Shown here piece by piece: positions 1 through 7,438 of a stretch of DNA of 10,280 bases (positions within the stretch are counted from its first letter, which is position 1; each line of letters starts with the position of its first letter). This DNA is from Gallionellaceae bacterium (lineage in GTDB: Bacteria; Pseudomonadota; Gammaproteobacteria; Burkholderiales; Gallionellaceae). The position numbers and the translations under genes are program-made. The stretch is taken from positions 1-10,280 of the forward strand of contig DMCN01000080.1 in the NCBI GenBank assembly GCA_003445795.1, written 5' to 3'. The notes below the pieces were generated by a model that was not told the DNA's origin, searched no databases, and was given only the letters and a program-made list of their open reading frames with translations.

Positions 1-259
1 CTACGAGGGTGGAACCTTTACGGTATCGAATTTAGGCATGTTCGGCGTCGACACCTTTGTGGCTATAATTAATCCGCCCCAATGTGCTATCTTGGCCGTC
101 GGCCAGGTGGCCCCTCGCGCGGTTCCCCATGATGGCGCCATCGCGGCCCGGCCCATGATGACCATGACTCTTTCTTCCGACCACCGCGTTACCGATGGCG
201 CGGTCGCGGCTAGATTTCTCCAGGAGGTGAAGGGTCTGTTGGAAAAGCCGGCCCCCTGA
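1..259 (+). CDS. pdhC: 2-oxo acid dehydrogenase E2 (dihydrolipoamide acetyltransferase), C-terminal end, partial
   Basis: This is the last ~85 codons of an E2 acyltransferase; the 5' part lies outside the window, and base 1 is the last base of a cut codon. E2 moves the acetyl group from lipoyl-lysine to CoA in the cytoplasmic pyruvate dehydrogenase complex. The visible piece is the end of the catalytic domain. It carries the conserved SNLGMFG and INPPQ stretches and the active-site motif SSDHRVTDGA, with the catalytic His codon at 182-184. The ending (FLQEVKGLLEKP) resembles the mitochondrial/alphaproteobacterial E2 used with an alpha-beta E1 more than the E. coli AceF ending, which favours pdhC over aceF. 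An acetoin or branched-chain dehydrogenase E2 cannot be excluded from this fragment. mlaF starts 15 bases downstream, so read-through into the mla operon is likely. Confidence 0.85.
   Translation, partial: YEGGTFTVSNLGMFGVDTFVAIINPPQCAILAVGQVAPRAVPHDGAIAARPMMTMTLSSDHRVTDGAVAARFLQEVKGLLEKPAP
64..69 (+). promoter_or_regulatory. possible internal -10 element upstream of mla operon
   Basis: A perfect TATAAT lies inside the E2 coding sequence, about 205 bases before mlaF. At 17-base spacing the -35 position reads TTCGGC, a poor match. It could give the mla operon its own promoter, but it may equally be a by-product of the codons for Ala-Ile-Ile-Asn. Low confidence. Confidence 0.2.
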
Positions 260-274
260 TAGGCCCATCACCTT

Positions 275-1075
275 ATGGCAAAGATCGCCGTCAGACATCT
301 CACCAAGAGCTATAACAGCGGCAAGGTCATAGCCTTGGAGGACGTTAGTTTTGAGGTGCAACCCTACGAGAGTTTCTGCATCTTGGGGCCCAGCGGCTGC
401 GGCAAGACGACGCTGCTGCGCCACATCGGCGGTGCACTCAAGCCGACCAGCGGGCATATCAAGGTGGACGGGCAGATACTGCATGAACTGGACCAGGAAG
501 GTCTGTATGAGATGCGTCGCAAGATGGGCATGCTGTTCCAGTTCGGTGCGTTGTTCACCGACATGTCGGTGTATGACAACGTTGCATTCCAGATGCGCGA
601 GCACACAGATCTGCCGGAGGAATTGATCCATGACCTGGTGATGATGAAGCTGCATGCCGTGGGCTTGCGCGGCACGCACGACCTGATGCCGTCCGAGCTG
701 TCCGGCGGCATGGCGCGGCGCGTGGCGCTGGCGCGCACCGTGGCACTGGACCCGATGCTGATCATGTACGACGAGCCGTTCGCCGGCCTGGACCCGATCT
801 CGCTGACGGTGGTGGGCGACCTGATCCGCCGGCTGAACGATGCGCTGGGTGCGACTTCGGTGATCGTGACGCATGATGTGCAGGAATCGCTGAAGATCGT
901 CGATTACATCTATTTCGTCGCCGACGGCGTGATCGTGGCCGAAGGCACGCCGGACGAGATCCAGGCATCCGATAAATCGTTCGTGCGCCAGTTCGTGCAC
1001 GGCGAGATGGACGGTCCGGTGCCGTTCCACTATCCCGGCGGGGATTACCGTACAGATCTGGGAGTAACTGCCTGA
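275..1075 (+). CDS. mlaF: phospholipid ABC transporter ATP-binding protein MlaF
   Basis: This 266-residue ATPase drives the inner-membrane MlaFEDB complex, which moves phospholipids between the inner membrane and periplasmic MlaC to keep the outer membrane asymmetric. All ABC motifs are intact: Walker A GPSGCGKTT at residues 38-46, Q-loop Gln89, signature LSGGMARR at 142-149, Walker B LIMYDE at 162-167, D-loop AGLD at 170-173 and switch His200. The signature with MARR in place of the common QQQR is typical of the Mla/Ttg2A group. The ATG at 275 aligns with the usual N-terminus (an IAVRHLTKSY strand), though the Shine-Dalgarno is weak and translation may be coupled to the E2 gene 15 bases upstream. 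The stop codon shares one base with the mlaE start (TGATG). Length is normal for the family. Confidence 0.96.
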   Translation: MAKIAVRHLTKSYNSGKVIALEDVSFEVQPYESFCILGPSGCGKTTLLRHIGGALKPTSGHIKVDGQILHELDQEGLYEMRRKMGMLFQFGALFTDMSVYDNVAFQMREHTDLPEELIHDLVMMKLHAVGLRGTHDLMPSELSGGMARRVALARTVALDPMLIMYDEPFAGLDPISLTVVGDLIRRLNDALGATSVIVTHDVQESLKIVDYIYFVADGVIVAEGTPDEIQASDKSFVRQFVHGEMDGPVPFHYPGGDYRTDLGVTA

Positions 1076-1863
1076 TGCCTATCGTAAAGAGTCTGAGAGT
1101 CATCGGAAACCGCACCGTCAATGCAGTATGGCGCACGGGATACGCCACGCGTTTCTTCGTGATGACGCTGTTCTATTCCGGCCCCAGCTTCAAACGCTTC
1201 CGCCTGATCGTGAAAGAGATGTTCTCAAGCGGCGTGATGTCGCTGATCATCATCCTGGTGGCGGGCATGTTCGTCGGCATGGTGCTGGGTCTGCAGGGAT
1301 ACGAGACGCTGAAGCGCTACGGTTCCGAATCGGCGCTGGGTTCGCTGGTGGCGCTGAGCCTGGTGCGCGAACTGGGACCGGTGCTGGCGGCACTGCTGTT
1401 CGCCAGCCGTGCCGGATCGGCGATGACCGCCGAGATCGGCCTGATGAAAGCCACCGAGCAGATCGCCGCGATGGAGATGATGGCGGTCAACCCGATCGCG
1501 CGCGTCGTGGCGCCGCGTTTCTGGGCCGGGGTGATCTCCATGCCGTTGCTGGCGGCGATGTTCTCGGCGATGGGCGTGTTCGGCGGTTATGTGGTCGGCG
1601 TGGTGATCATCGGCGTGGACGAGGGTTCGTTCTGGTCGCAGATGCAGGCCTCTGTGGACTTCCAGCATGACGTGCTGAACGGCGTGATCAAGAGTTTCGT
1701 GTTCGGCCTGGCAGTCACTGCCATCGCCCTGTTCGAAGGTTACGATGCGCCGCCCACGGCGGAAGGCGTGTCGGGTGCGACGACGCGCACCGTGGTGCAG
1801 TCGTCGCTGGCGATATTGATGCTGGATTTCATTTTGACCGCATTCATGTTTCAAGGAGCTTAA
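1075..1863 (+). CDS. mlaE: phospholipid ABC transporter permease MlaE
   Basis: A 262-residue integral inner-membrane permease that dimerises at the centre of the MlaFEDB complex. It begins with an amphipathic interface segment, then has hydrophobic helices around residues 53-75, 90-110, 145-180 and 200-260. The family hallmark SRAGSAMTAEIGLMKATEQI (about residues 111-130) is present, followed by the conserved NP...PRFWA stretch. This loop contacts the MlaF ATPase. Length agrees with E. coli MlaE (about 260). The start overlaps the mlaF stop by one base, so the two are translationally coupled. mlaD starts four bases after its stop. Confidence 0.96.
   Translation: MPIVKSLRVIGNRTVNAVWRTGYATRFFVMTLFYSGPSFKRFRLIVKEMFSSGVMSLIIILVAGMFVGMVLGLQGYETLKRYGSESALGSLVALSLVRELGPVLAALLFASRAGSAMTAEIGLMKATEQIAAMEMMAVNPIARVVAPRFWAGVISMPLLAAMFSAMGVFGGYVVGVVIIGVDEGSFWSQMQASVDFQHDVLNGVIKSFVFGLAVTAIALFEGYDAPPTAEGVSGATTRTVVQSSLAILMLDFILTAFMFQGA
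1853..1858 (+). promoter_or_regulatory. ribosome binding site of mlaD
   Basis: AAGGAG lies nine bases before the mlaD ATG at 1868, inside the last codons of mlaE. It is the strongest Shine-Dalgarno in the mla operon. MlaD is needed as a hexamer per MlaE dimer, so stronger initiation here would fit the stoichiometry; that link is inference. Confidence 0.6.
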
Positions 1864-1867
1864 GGTT

Positions 1868-2326
1868 ATGGAACGTACGACATTGGATCTGTGGGTAGGC
1901 GCTTTCGTGGTGGCGGGTCTCGGCGCGCTGGTGGTGCTGGCGCTGAAGGTCGGGAACTTGAGCACTTATAACGTATCGGAGTCATACGTGCTGCAGGCGC
2001 ACTTCACCAACGTGGGCGGTCTGAAGCCGACCGCCTCGGTGCGCAGCTCCGGCGTGCTGGTGGGGCGGGTGACCAGCATCGTGCTGGACACCGAGCGTTA
2101 TGAAGCCAGGGTGACCATGAGCATCGACAAGCGCTACCAGTTCCCCAAGGACACCTTTGCCAACATCCTGACTTCCGGCCTGCTGGGCGAACAATACATC
2201 GGTCTGCTGCCGGGTGGCGACGACGTGATGCTGGCGAGCGGGGACGAATTCAAGAAGACGCAATCGGCGGTGGTGCTGGAAGACCTGATCGGCAAGTTCT
2301 TCACCTCGACTGCCGATGCGAAGTGA
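1868..2326 (+). CDS. mlaD: MCE-domain substrate-binding protein MlaD
   Basis: A 152-residue MCE protein, anchored in the inner membrane, that forms the periplasmic hexameric ring through which lipids pass between MlaE and MlaC. One N-terminal membrane helix (residues about 9-27) is followed by a single MCE domain (about 40-117) with the conserved FTNVGGLKPTASVRSSGVLVG stretch (split around residues 46-66) and the pore-loop motif SGLLGEQYIGL (103-113). After it comes the helix-forming TQSAVVLEDLIGKFF segment (131-145) that lines the ring. It is shorter than E. coli MlaD (183) only because it lacks the low-complexity C-terminal tail. A clear RBS precedes the ATG. mlaC follows after 19 bases. 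Confidence 0.95.
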   Translation: MERTTLDLWVGAFVVAGLGALVVLALKVGNLSTYNVSESYVLQAHFTNVGGLKPTASVRSSGVLVGRVTSIVLDTERYEARVTMSIDKRYQFPKDTFANILTSGLLGEQYIGLLPGGDDVMLASGDEFKKTQSAVVLEDLIGKFFTSTADAK

Positions 2327-2345
2327 TAACCGGAAAACATCTGAC

Positions 2346-2993
2346 ATGAAAAAGACTATCGCGTTGTTTTGTGGTGCCTGGCTGCTGTTGGCGGCGTCTG
2401 TTGCGCGCGCCGAACCGCCCGCGCCCGATGTGCTGATCAAGGAAACGGTGCGCGAGGTGCTCGACATCGTGCGCGCCGACAAGGAACTGCGCGCGGGCAA
2501 CCAGAAGAAGATGCTGGAGCTGGTGGATGCCAAGGTGCTGCCGCATTTCAACTTCGAGCGCATGACCAAGCTGGCCGTGGGCAAGGGTTGGCGCGTCGCC
2601 ACGCCCGAGCAGAAACAGGCCCTGCAGTCGGAGTTCCGCATACTGCTGGTGCGCACCTACACCAAGGCGTTCACTTCCTATCGCGACCAGATCATCGAAG
2701 TCAGGCCGGCCAAGCTGGACAGCGGCGCAACCGAAGTGACCATCAAGACCGAAATCATCAAGCCGGGGTCGCAGCAGCCGATCATGGTGGATTACGACAT
2801 GGAAAAGACACCGACCGGCTGGAAGGTGTACGACCTGACCGTGGAGGGGGTGAGTCTGGTGACCAGTTATCGCGGCACCTTCGCCGACCAGATTCAGCAA
2901 GTCGGCATCGACGGCCTGATCAAGACGCTGGTCGACAAGAACAAGGCGGCGGCGGACAACGCTGCCGTGGCACAGAAAGCAGAGTCGAAATGA
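2346..2993 (+). CDS. mlaC: periplasmic phospholipid-binding protein MlaC
   Basis: A 215-residue periplasmic shuttle that carries phospholipid between the outer-membrane MlaA complex and the MlaFEDB transporter. I chose the ATG at 2346 over the in-frame one at 2316, which overlaps mlaD, because 2346 gives a clean Sec signal: MKK, a hydrophobic core to about residue 19, then a probable cut after Ala22 (ARA|E). The mature part matches the Ttg2D/MlaC family, with LVDAKVLPHFNFERMTKLAVG early and the VYDLTVEGVSLVTSYRGTF region near the end. The tail (about residues 198-215) is Ala- and Lys-rich. The stop overlaps mlaB by four bases (ATGA). No mlaA (vacJ) gene is inserted between mlaD and mlaC, unlike some betaproteobacteria, so MlaA must be encoded elsewhere. 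Confidence 0.93.
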   Translation: MKKTIALFCGAWLLLAASVARAEPPAPDVLIKETVREVLDIVRADKELRAGNQKKMLELVDAKVLPHFNFERMTKLAVGKGWRVATPEQKQALQSEFRILLVRTYTKAFTSYRDQIIEVRPAKLDSGATEVTIKTEIIKPGSQQPIMVDYDMEKTPTGWKVYDLTVEGVSLVTSYRGTFADQIQQVGIDGLIKTLVDKNKAAADNAAVAQKAESK

Positions 2994-3283
2994 TCCGGCG
3001 CGAAGGCGACCATCTGATCGTGTCCGGCCGTCTGACTATGGACAGCATAGGTGCATCGTTCAGCGACGCCATGCAACCGCTGGAAGGAAAGAACTGGACG
3101 ATCGATCTGGCACAGGTCGAGGCGGCGGATTCCGCCGCGGTAAGTTTGTTGCTGGGCTGGCTGCGCAATGCGCAACGACATGATGCCAAGCTGAATCTGG
3201 TCAATATCCCCGACAACCTGCGCAGCCTCGCCGGCCTGTATGGCGTGGCCGATGCGCTGCCGTTGAACCACTCACCCCAATAA
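2990..3283 (+). CDS. mlaB: STAS-domain protein MlaB
   Basis: A 97-residue cytoplasmic STAS protein that binds MlaF and is required for assembly and activity of the MlaFEDB transporter. The start is the ATG overlapping the mlaC stop (ATGA); a longer reading frame in this phase exists only as a shadow over mlaC. The canonical STAS loop is present as DSAAVSLLLGWL (residues 47-58), with Ser48 at the position that is phosphorylated in SpoIIAA-type relatives. The strand-helix pattern (HLIVSGRLTMDS, then NWTIDLAQVEAAD, then LNLVNIP) fits the fold. Identity is low, as is usual for MlaB, so position in the operon carries much of the weight. murA follows after 29 bases, with no BolA-family gene between them. 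Confidence 0.9.
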   Translation: MIRREGDHLIVSGRLTMDSIGASFSDAMQPLEGKNWTIDLAQVEAADSAAVSLLLGWLRNAQRHDAKLNLVNIPDNLRSLAGLYGVADALPLNHSPQ

Positions 3284-3312
3284 ATGCCGCATCGTCGGCG
3301 AGAAGAACACCC

Positions 3313-4563
<1,251 letters not shown>

Positions 4564-4578
4564 GAGAAAGTTGAAGAA

Positions 4579-5214
4579 ATGATCACCATTGCCTTATCCA
4601 AAGGCCGCATCTTCGAAGAGACCGTGCCGCTGCTGAAAGCCGCAGGGATCACGCCGCTGGAAGACCCGGAATCTTCGCGCAAGCTCATCCTGCCGACCAA
4701 CCGTGCCGATGTGCGCCTGATCATCGTGCGCGCTTCCGATGTGCCGACCTACGTGCAATACGGCGCGGCGGATATGGGCGTGGCGGGCAAGGATGTGCTC
4801 AACGAACACGGCGGCGAGGGCTTGTACCAGCCGCTGGACCTGAATATCGCCAAGTGCCGCATGATGGTCGCCGTGCGCAACGGCTTCGATTACGAGTCGG
4901 CGGTGAAGCAGGGCGCGCGTCTGCGCGTGGCGACCAAATATGTGAAGACCGCGCGCGAGCACTTCGCCTCCAAGGGCGTGCATGTCGACCTCATCAAGCT
5001 GTACGGTTCGATGGAGCTGGCGCCGCTGGTGGGCCTGTCCGATGCCATCGTCGATCTGGTGAGCAGCGGCGCCACCCTGAAAGCCAACGACCTCAAGGCA
5101 GTGGAAGAGATCGTGCAGATATCCTCGCGCTTGGTGGTGAACCAGGCCTCGCTGAAACTCAAGCGGGCGACCATACAACCCATGCTGGATGCTTTTGCCG
5201 GAGCCGTAAAGTGA
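4579..5214 (+). CDS. hisG: ATP phosphoribosyltransferase catalytic subunit HisG, short form
   Basis: Catalyses the first step of histidine synthesis, joining PRPP and ATP. At 211 residues it is the short form (HisGS): the ~80-residue C-terminal regulatory domain of E. coli HisG (299 residues) is absent. The short form is inactive alone and works as a hetero-octamer with HisZ, a HisRS-like regulatory subunit that must be encoded elsewhere, as no hisZ lies in this window. Seen here are the N-terminal ALSKGRIFEE, the AADMGVAGKDVL segment, and the PRPP-binding loop LSDAIVDLVSSGATLKAND (about residues 153-171). Feedback inhibition by histidine would act through HisZ. The stop overlaps the hisD GTG start by four bases (GTGA), so the pair is coupled. 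Confidence 0.96.
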   Translation: MITIALSKGRIFEETVPLLKAAGITPLEDPESSRKLILPTNRADVRLIIVRASDVPTYVQYGAADMGVAGKDVLNEHGGEGLYQPLDLNIAKCRMMVAVRNGFDYESAVKQGARLRVATKYVKTAREHFASKGVHVDLIKLYGSMELAPLVGLSDAIVDLVSSGATLKANDLKAVEEIVQISSRLVVNQASLKLKRATIQPMLDAFAGAVK

Positions 5215-6509
5215 ACATCACGAGACTATCCACCCAACAGGCCGATTTCGATGCCAGGTTGAGCAAGTTGCTGGCCTTCGAAGAGACTGCCGACGAGAAG
5301 CTGGAAGCGACCGTTGCCGCCATCATCGCCGACGTCAAACTGCGCGGCGATGCTGCCGTGCTGGAATACACGCGCAAGTTCGACCGCCTGCCGCTGGCCG
5401 ATGCTGCCGCGATGGAATTGCCCAAGTCGGAGCTGAAGGCGGCGTTCGATGGCCTGCCTGCCGACCAGAAGTCCGCGCTGGAAAAAGCCGCGCACCGGGT
5501 GACCGAATACCACAAGAAACAGATCCAGGTCTCCTGGAACTACCTCGACGAAGACGGCACCATGCTCGGCCAGCAGGTCACACCGCTGGACCGCGTCGGC
5601 CTGTATGTGCCCGGCGGCAAGGCGGCCTATCCTTCTTCCGTGTTGATGAACGCCCTGCCGGCCAAGGTGGCTGGCGTGGCCGAGCTCATCATGGTGGTGC
5701 CCACGCCGGACGGCGTGAAGAACCAGCTGGTGCTGGCGGCGGCGCACCTGTCCGGCGTGGATCGCGTGTTCACCATCGGCGGGGCGCAGGCGGTGGCGGC
5801 GCTGGCCTACGGTACGGCGAGCATCCCCAAGGTGGACAAGGTCGTCGGTCCCGGCAATGCCTATGTGGCTTCCGCCAAACGCCGCGTGTTCGGTGTCTGC
5901 GGCATCGACATGATCGCCGGCCCGTCCGAGATTCTCGTTATCTGCGACGGCAAGACCGATCCCGACTGGGTGGCGATGGACTTGTTCTCGCAGGCCGAGC
6001 ACGACGAGCTGGCGCAGGCCATCCTGCTGTCGCCGGACGCGGCCTTTATCGATGCGGTCGCGGCCAGTGCCGACAAGCTGCTGGAACAGATGCCGCGCAA
6101 GGACATCATCAGGACCGCGCTGGAGAACCGCGGCGCGCTGATCCATGTGGCCGACCTGGACGAAGCCTGCCGCATCAGCAACCGCATCGCCCCGGAGCAC
6201 CTGGAACTGTCCGTGGGCGACCCGCAGACCTGGCTGCACAAGCTCAAGCATGCCGGCGCCATCTTCATGGGGCGTTACACCTCCGAATCGCTGGGAGACT
6301 ACTGCGCGGGCCCGAATCACGTGCTGCCGACCTCCGGAACGGCGCGTTTTTCCTCGCCGCTGGGGGTCTATGACTTCCAGAAACGCAGCAGCCTGATCCA
6401 GGTTTCCCCCCAGGGGGCCCAAAATCTGGGCGAAATAGCCTCGGTGCTGGCTTTTGGCGAGGGTTTGCAGGCTCACGCCCAGTCGGCCCTCTATAGAAAA
6501 GGGAAATGA
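5211..6509 (+). CDS. hisD: histidinol dehydrogenase HisD
   Basis: A 432-residue zinc enzyme that oxidises L-histidinol to L-histidine in two NAD+-dependent steps, the last of the pathway. I take the GTG at 5211, overlapping the hisG stop: it gives MNITRLSTQQADF, the usual N-terminus. An ATG further upstream in the same frame at 4854 would run through hisG and is not the start. All active-site residues are present: zinc ligands Gln261, His264 (SQAEHDE), Asp363 (SLGDYCAGPNH) and His422 (near the C-terminus), and catalytic Glu329-His330 (APEHLEL). The GPGNAYVASAKR and AGPSEIL motifs are intact. Length matches E. coli HisD (434). No hisC or hisB follows; ribosomal protein genes come next, so the rest of the pathway is elsewhere. 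Confidence 0.97.
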   Translation: MNITRLSTQQADFDARLSKLLAFEETADEKLEATVAAIIADVKLRGDAAVLEYTRKFDRLPLADAAAMELPKSELKAAFDGLPADQKSALEKAAHRVTEYHKKQIQVSWNYLDEDGTMLGQQVTPLDRVGLYVPGGKAAYPSSVLMNALPAKVAGVAELIMVVPTPDGVKNQLVLAAAHLSGVDRVFTIGGAQAVAALAYGTASIPKVDKVVGPGNAYVASAKRRVFGVCGIDMIAGPSEILVICDGKTDPDWVAMDLFSQAEHDELAQAILLSPDAAFIDAVAASADKLLEQMPRKDIIRTALENRGALIHVADLDEACRISNRIAPEHLELSVGDPQTWLHKLKHAGAIFMGRYTSESLGDYCAGPNHVLPTSGTARFSSPLGVYDFQKRSSLIQVSPQGAQNLGEIASVLAFGEGLQAHAQSALYRKGK

Positions 6510-6518
6510 AACTTTGGG

Positions 6519-6547
6519 TTGTGTCTTTGCGGGTGTTTATGTAGAAT
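6519..6547 (+). promoter_or_regulatory. sigma70-type promoter of rpmB-rpmG
   Basis: TTGTGT (6519-6524), a 17-base spacer, then TAGAAT (6542-6547), in the 73-base gap between hisD and rpmB. Transcription would start about 6554, giving a leader of roughly 30 bases. I found no terminator after hisD, so read-through from the upstream operon may add to expression. Confidence 0.6.
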
Positions 6548-6582
6548 CCGCGCCTCTTTGAAAAATGGTTGGAGTGATTGTC

Positions 6583-6819
6583 ATGGCACGCGTCTGTCAA
6601 GTAACCGGGAAGAAGCCCATGGTGGGCAACAACATCTCCCATGCAAACAATAAAACCAAGCGCCGCTTCTTGCCGAATCTGCAACGCCGCCGCTTGTGGG
6701 TTGAGTCTGAAAACCGTTGGGTGTCTTTGCGCCTGACCAATGCTGCACTGCGCACCATCGACAAGAACGGCATCGACGCTGTCCTGTTCGAAATGCGTGC
6801 CCGCGGCGAGAAGATCTAA
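6583..6819 (+). CDS. rpmB: 50S ribosomal protein L28
   Basis: A 78-residue basic protein of the large ribosomal subunit, the same length as E. coli L28. The sequence follows the family throughout: ARVCQVTGKKPMVGNN, then TKRRFLPNLQRRRLWVE, then LRTIDKNGIDAVL and a final RARGEKI. The single Cys5 is not part of a zinc-ribbon pair, so this is the zinc-independent (C-) type. I chose the ATG at 6583, with GGAG at 6571-6574 eight bases upstream, over an in-frame ATG at 6565 that would add six unfamiliar residues. It forms the usual bicistronic unit with rpmG, 12 bases downstream. Confidence 0.98.
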   Translation: MARVCQVTGKKPMVGNNISHANNKTKRRFLPNLQRRRLWVESENRWVSLRLTNAALRTIDKNGIDAVLFEMRARGEKI

Positions 6820-6824
6820 AGGAG
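6818..6824 (+). promoter_or_regulatory. ribosome binding site fixing the GTG start of rpmG
   Basis: AAAGGAG overlaps the rpmB stop codon and lies seven bases before the GTG at 6832. This strong site supports GTG as the true start of L33; no in-frame ATG is available that would give the conserved N-terminus. Confidence 0.7.
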
Positions 6825-6831
6825 AATTACT

Positions 6832-6999
6832 GTGGCAAAAGGCGCACGCGAAAAGATCAAACTGGAATCCTCCGCTGGTACGGGGCATTTCTACACCACC
6901 AACAAGAACAAGCGTACTACCCCGGAAAAACTTGAATTCATGAAGTTTGACCCGGTGGCACGCAAGCACGTTGCATACAAGGAAACCAAGCTGAAGTGA
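6832..6999 (+). CDS. rpmG: 50S ribosomal protein L33
   Basis: A 55-residue ribosomal protein, the same length as E. coli L33. It starts with GTG and reads MAKGAREKIKLESSAGTGHF, then YTTNKNKRTTPEKLEF, KKFDP-like MKFDPVARKHV and YKETKLK at the end. It contains no cysteine, so it is the zinc-free (C-) paralogue type, consistent with the C- type L28 next to it; such copies do not take part in zinc-responsive ribosome remodelling. It is the last gene of the plus-strand unit and ends 19 bases before a strong intrinsic terminator. Confidence 0.97.
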   Translation: MAKGAREKIKLESSAGTGHFYTTNKNKRTTPEKLEFMKFDPVARKHVAYKETKLK

Positions 7000-7018
7000 T
7001 TTCGGCTCCGGTGGAATT

Positions 7019-7048
7019 AAAAAAGCCCGCAGAGATGCGGGCTTTTTT
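7019..7048. terminator. bidirectional intrinsic terminator between rpmG and the minus-strand lipoprotein gene
   Basis: A perfect hairpin with stem GCCCGCA (7025-7031) and TGCGGGC (7036-7042), loop GAGA, preceded by six A and followed by six T. The symmetric A and T runs make it a Rho-independent terminator on both strands. It serves rpmBG from the left and the minus-strand cluster from the right. The TAA stop of the lipoprotein gene (7049-7047) overlaps the T-tract. Confidence 0.93.
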
Positions 7049-7415
7049 ATTGCGCCAGCAGTTTGGCGGAGACCGGTTTGGGATCGTCCAGCGAATCGAG
7101 GAAGCGCTGCTTGGTGGTATTCAGGAAGCTGTCGTCGCAGCTGCCCTGATATTCCAGCCAATGTACGGTGTTGTTGGTCAGCACAATACTGCCCGAGACG
7201 ATGAGGCTGCCGGCGGATACCGCGAGTATCACGGCAAGGCAGGCTTCATCACGGCAATGCAGGCCGCCGCCATTGGCGGTGACCGTTTTGAGCGTCATGC
7301 TTTTGGTATAGGTGTCGCAGGAGGATGCGGCGACTTCGTCTTCAACCGGAACGACGACGCAGGCCGACAAGGCCAAAGCCAGCGAGACGGTCGCAAACGG
7401 TTTGCGGGTACTCAT
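7047..7415 (-). CDS. putative lipoprotein with four conserved-looking cysteines, function unknown
   Basis: A 122-residue predicted lipoprotein; I do not recognise a named family. The ATG at 7415 is chosen because it yields a short lipoprotein signal: basic MSTRK, hydrophobic core, and lipobox LSAC with Cys19 as the lipidated residue. An upstream extension to 7538 in the same frame would bury this signal and overlap the STAS gene. The residue after the lipid Cys is Val, not Asp, so outer-membrane sorting is expected. The mature part has four more cysteines (33, 54, 59, 93), enough for two disulfides, and a hydrophobic, Ser/Gly-rich stretch at about 60-80 (AVILAVSAGSLIVSGSIVL) that could insert in or associate with a membrane. 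It starts 23 bases after the STAS gene, with no obvious Shine-Dalgarno, and ends inside the terminator. Confidence 0.75.
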   Translation of the reverse strand: MSTRKPFATVSLALALSACVVVPVEDEVAASSCDTYTKSMTLKTVTANGGGLHCRDEACLAVILAVSAGSLIVSGSIVLTNNTVHWLEYQGSCDDSFLNTTKQRFLDSLDDPKPVSAKLLAQ

Positions 7416-7438
7416 CTCGACTGGCTGCGCCGTGAGGA

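Noticed and set aside
1..400. Possible foreign base composition at the E2-mlaF junction
   Set aside because: Some codons look less GC-rich, but a quick count of sample 60-base segments (about 50 versus 53 percent GC) shows no clear difference.
32..1030. Long minus-strand open frame (332 codons) opposite mlaF
   Set aside because: It is rich in His, Arg, Gln and Val with no recognisable motif, and lies exactly opposite a well-conserved ABC ATPase. Such frames are common shadows of GC-rich codon bias.
2369..2989. Apparent extension of mlaB across mlaC
   Set aside because: This is a second-frame reading of mlaC; MlaB starts at the ATGA overlap at 2990.
3287..3300. GCCG-N6-CGGC inverted repeat between mlaB and murA as a terminator
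   Set aside because: The stem is only four base pairs and no T-run follows, so it is unlikely to terminate transcription.
4854..5210. Apparent N-terminal extension of hisD overlapping hisG
   Set aside because: The extension is an out-of-frame reading of hisG; the GTG at 5211 gives the normal HisD N-terminus and length.
5226..6476. Long minus-strand open frame opposite hisD
   Set aside because: Same shadow pattern; hisD has every catalytic residue and explains the region.
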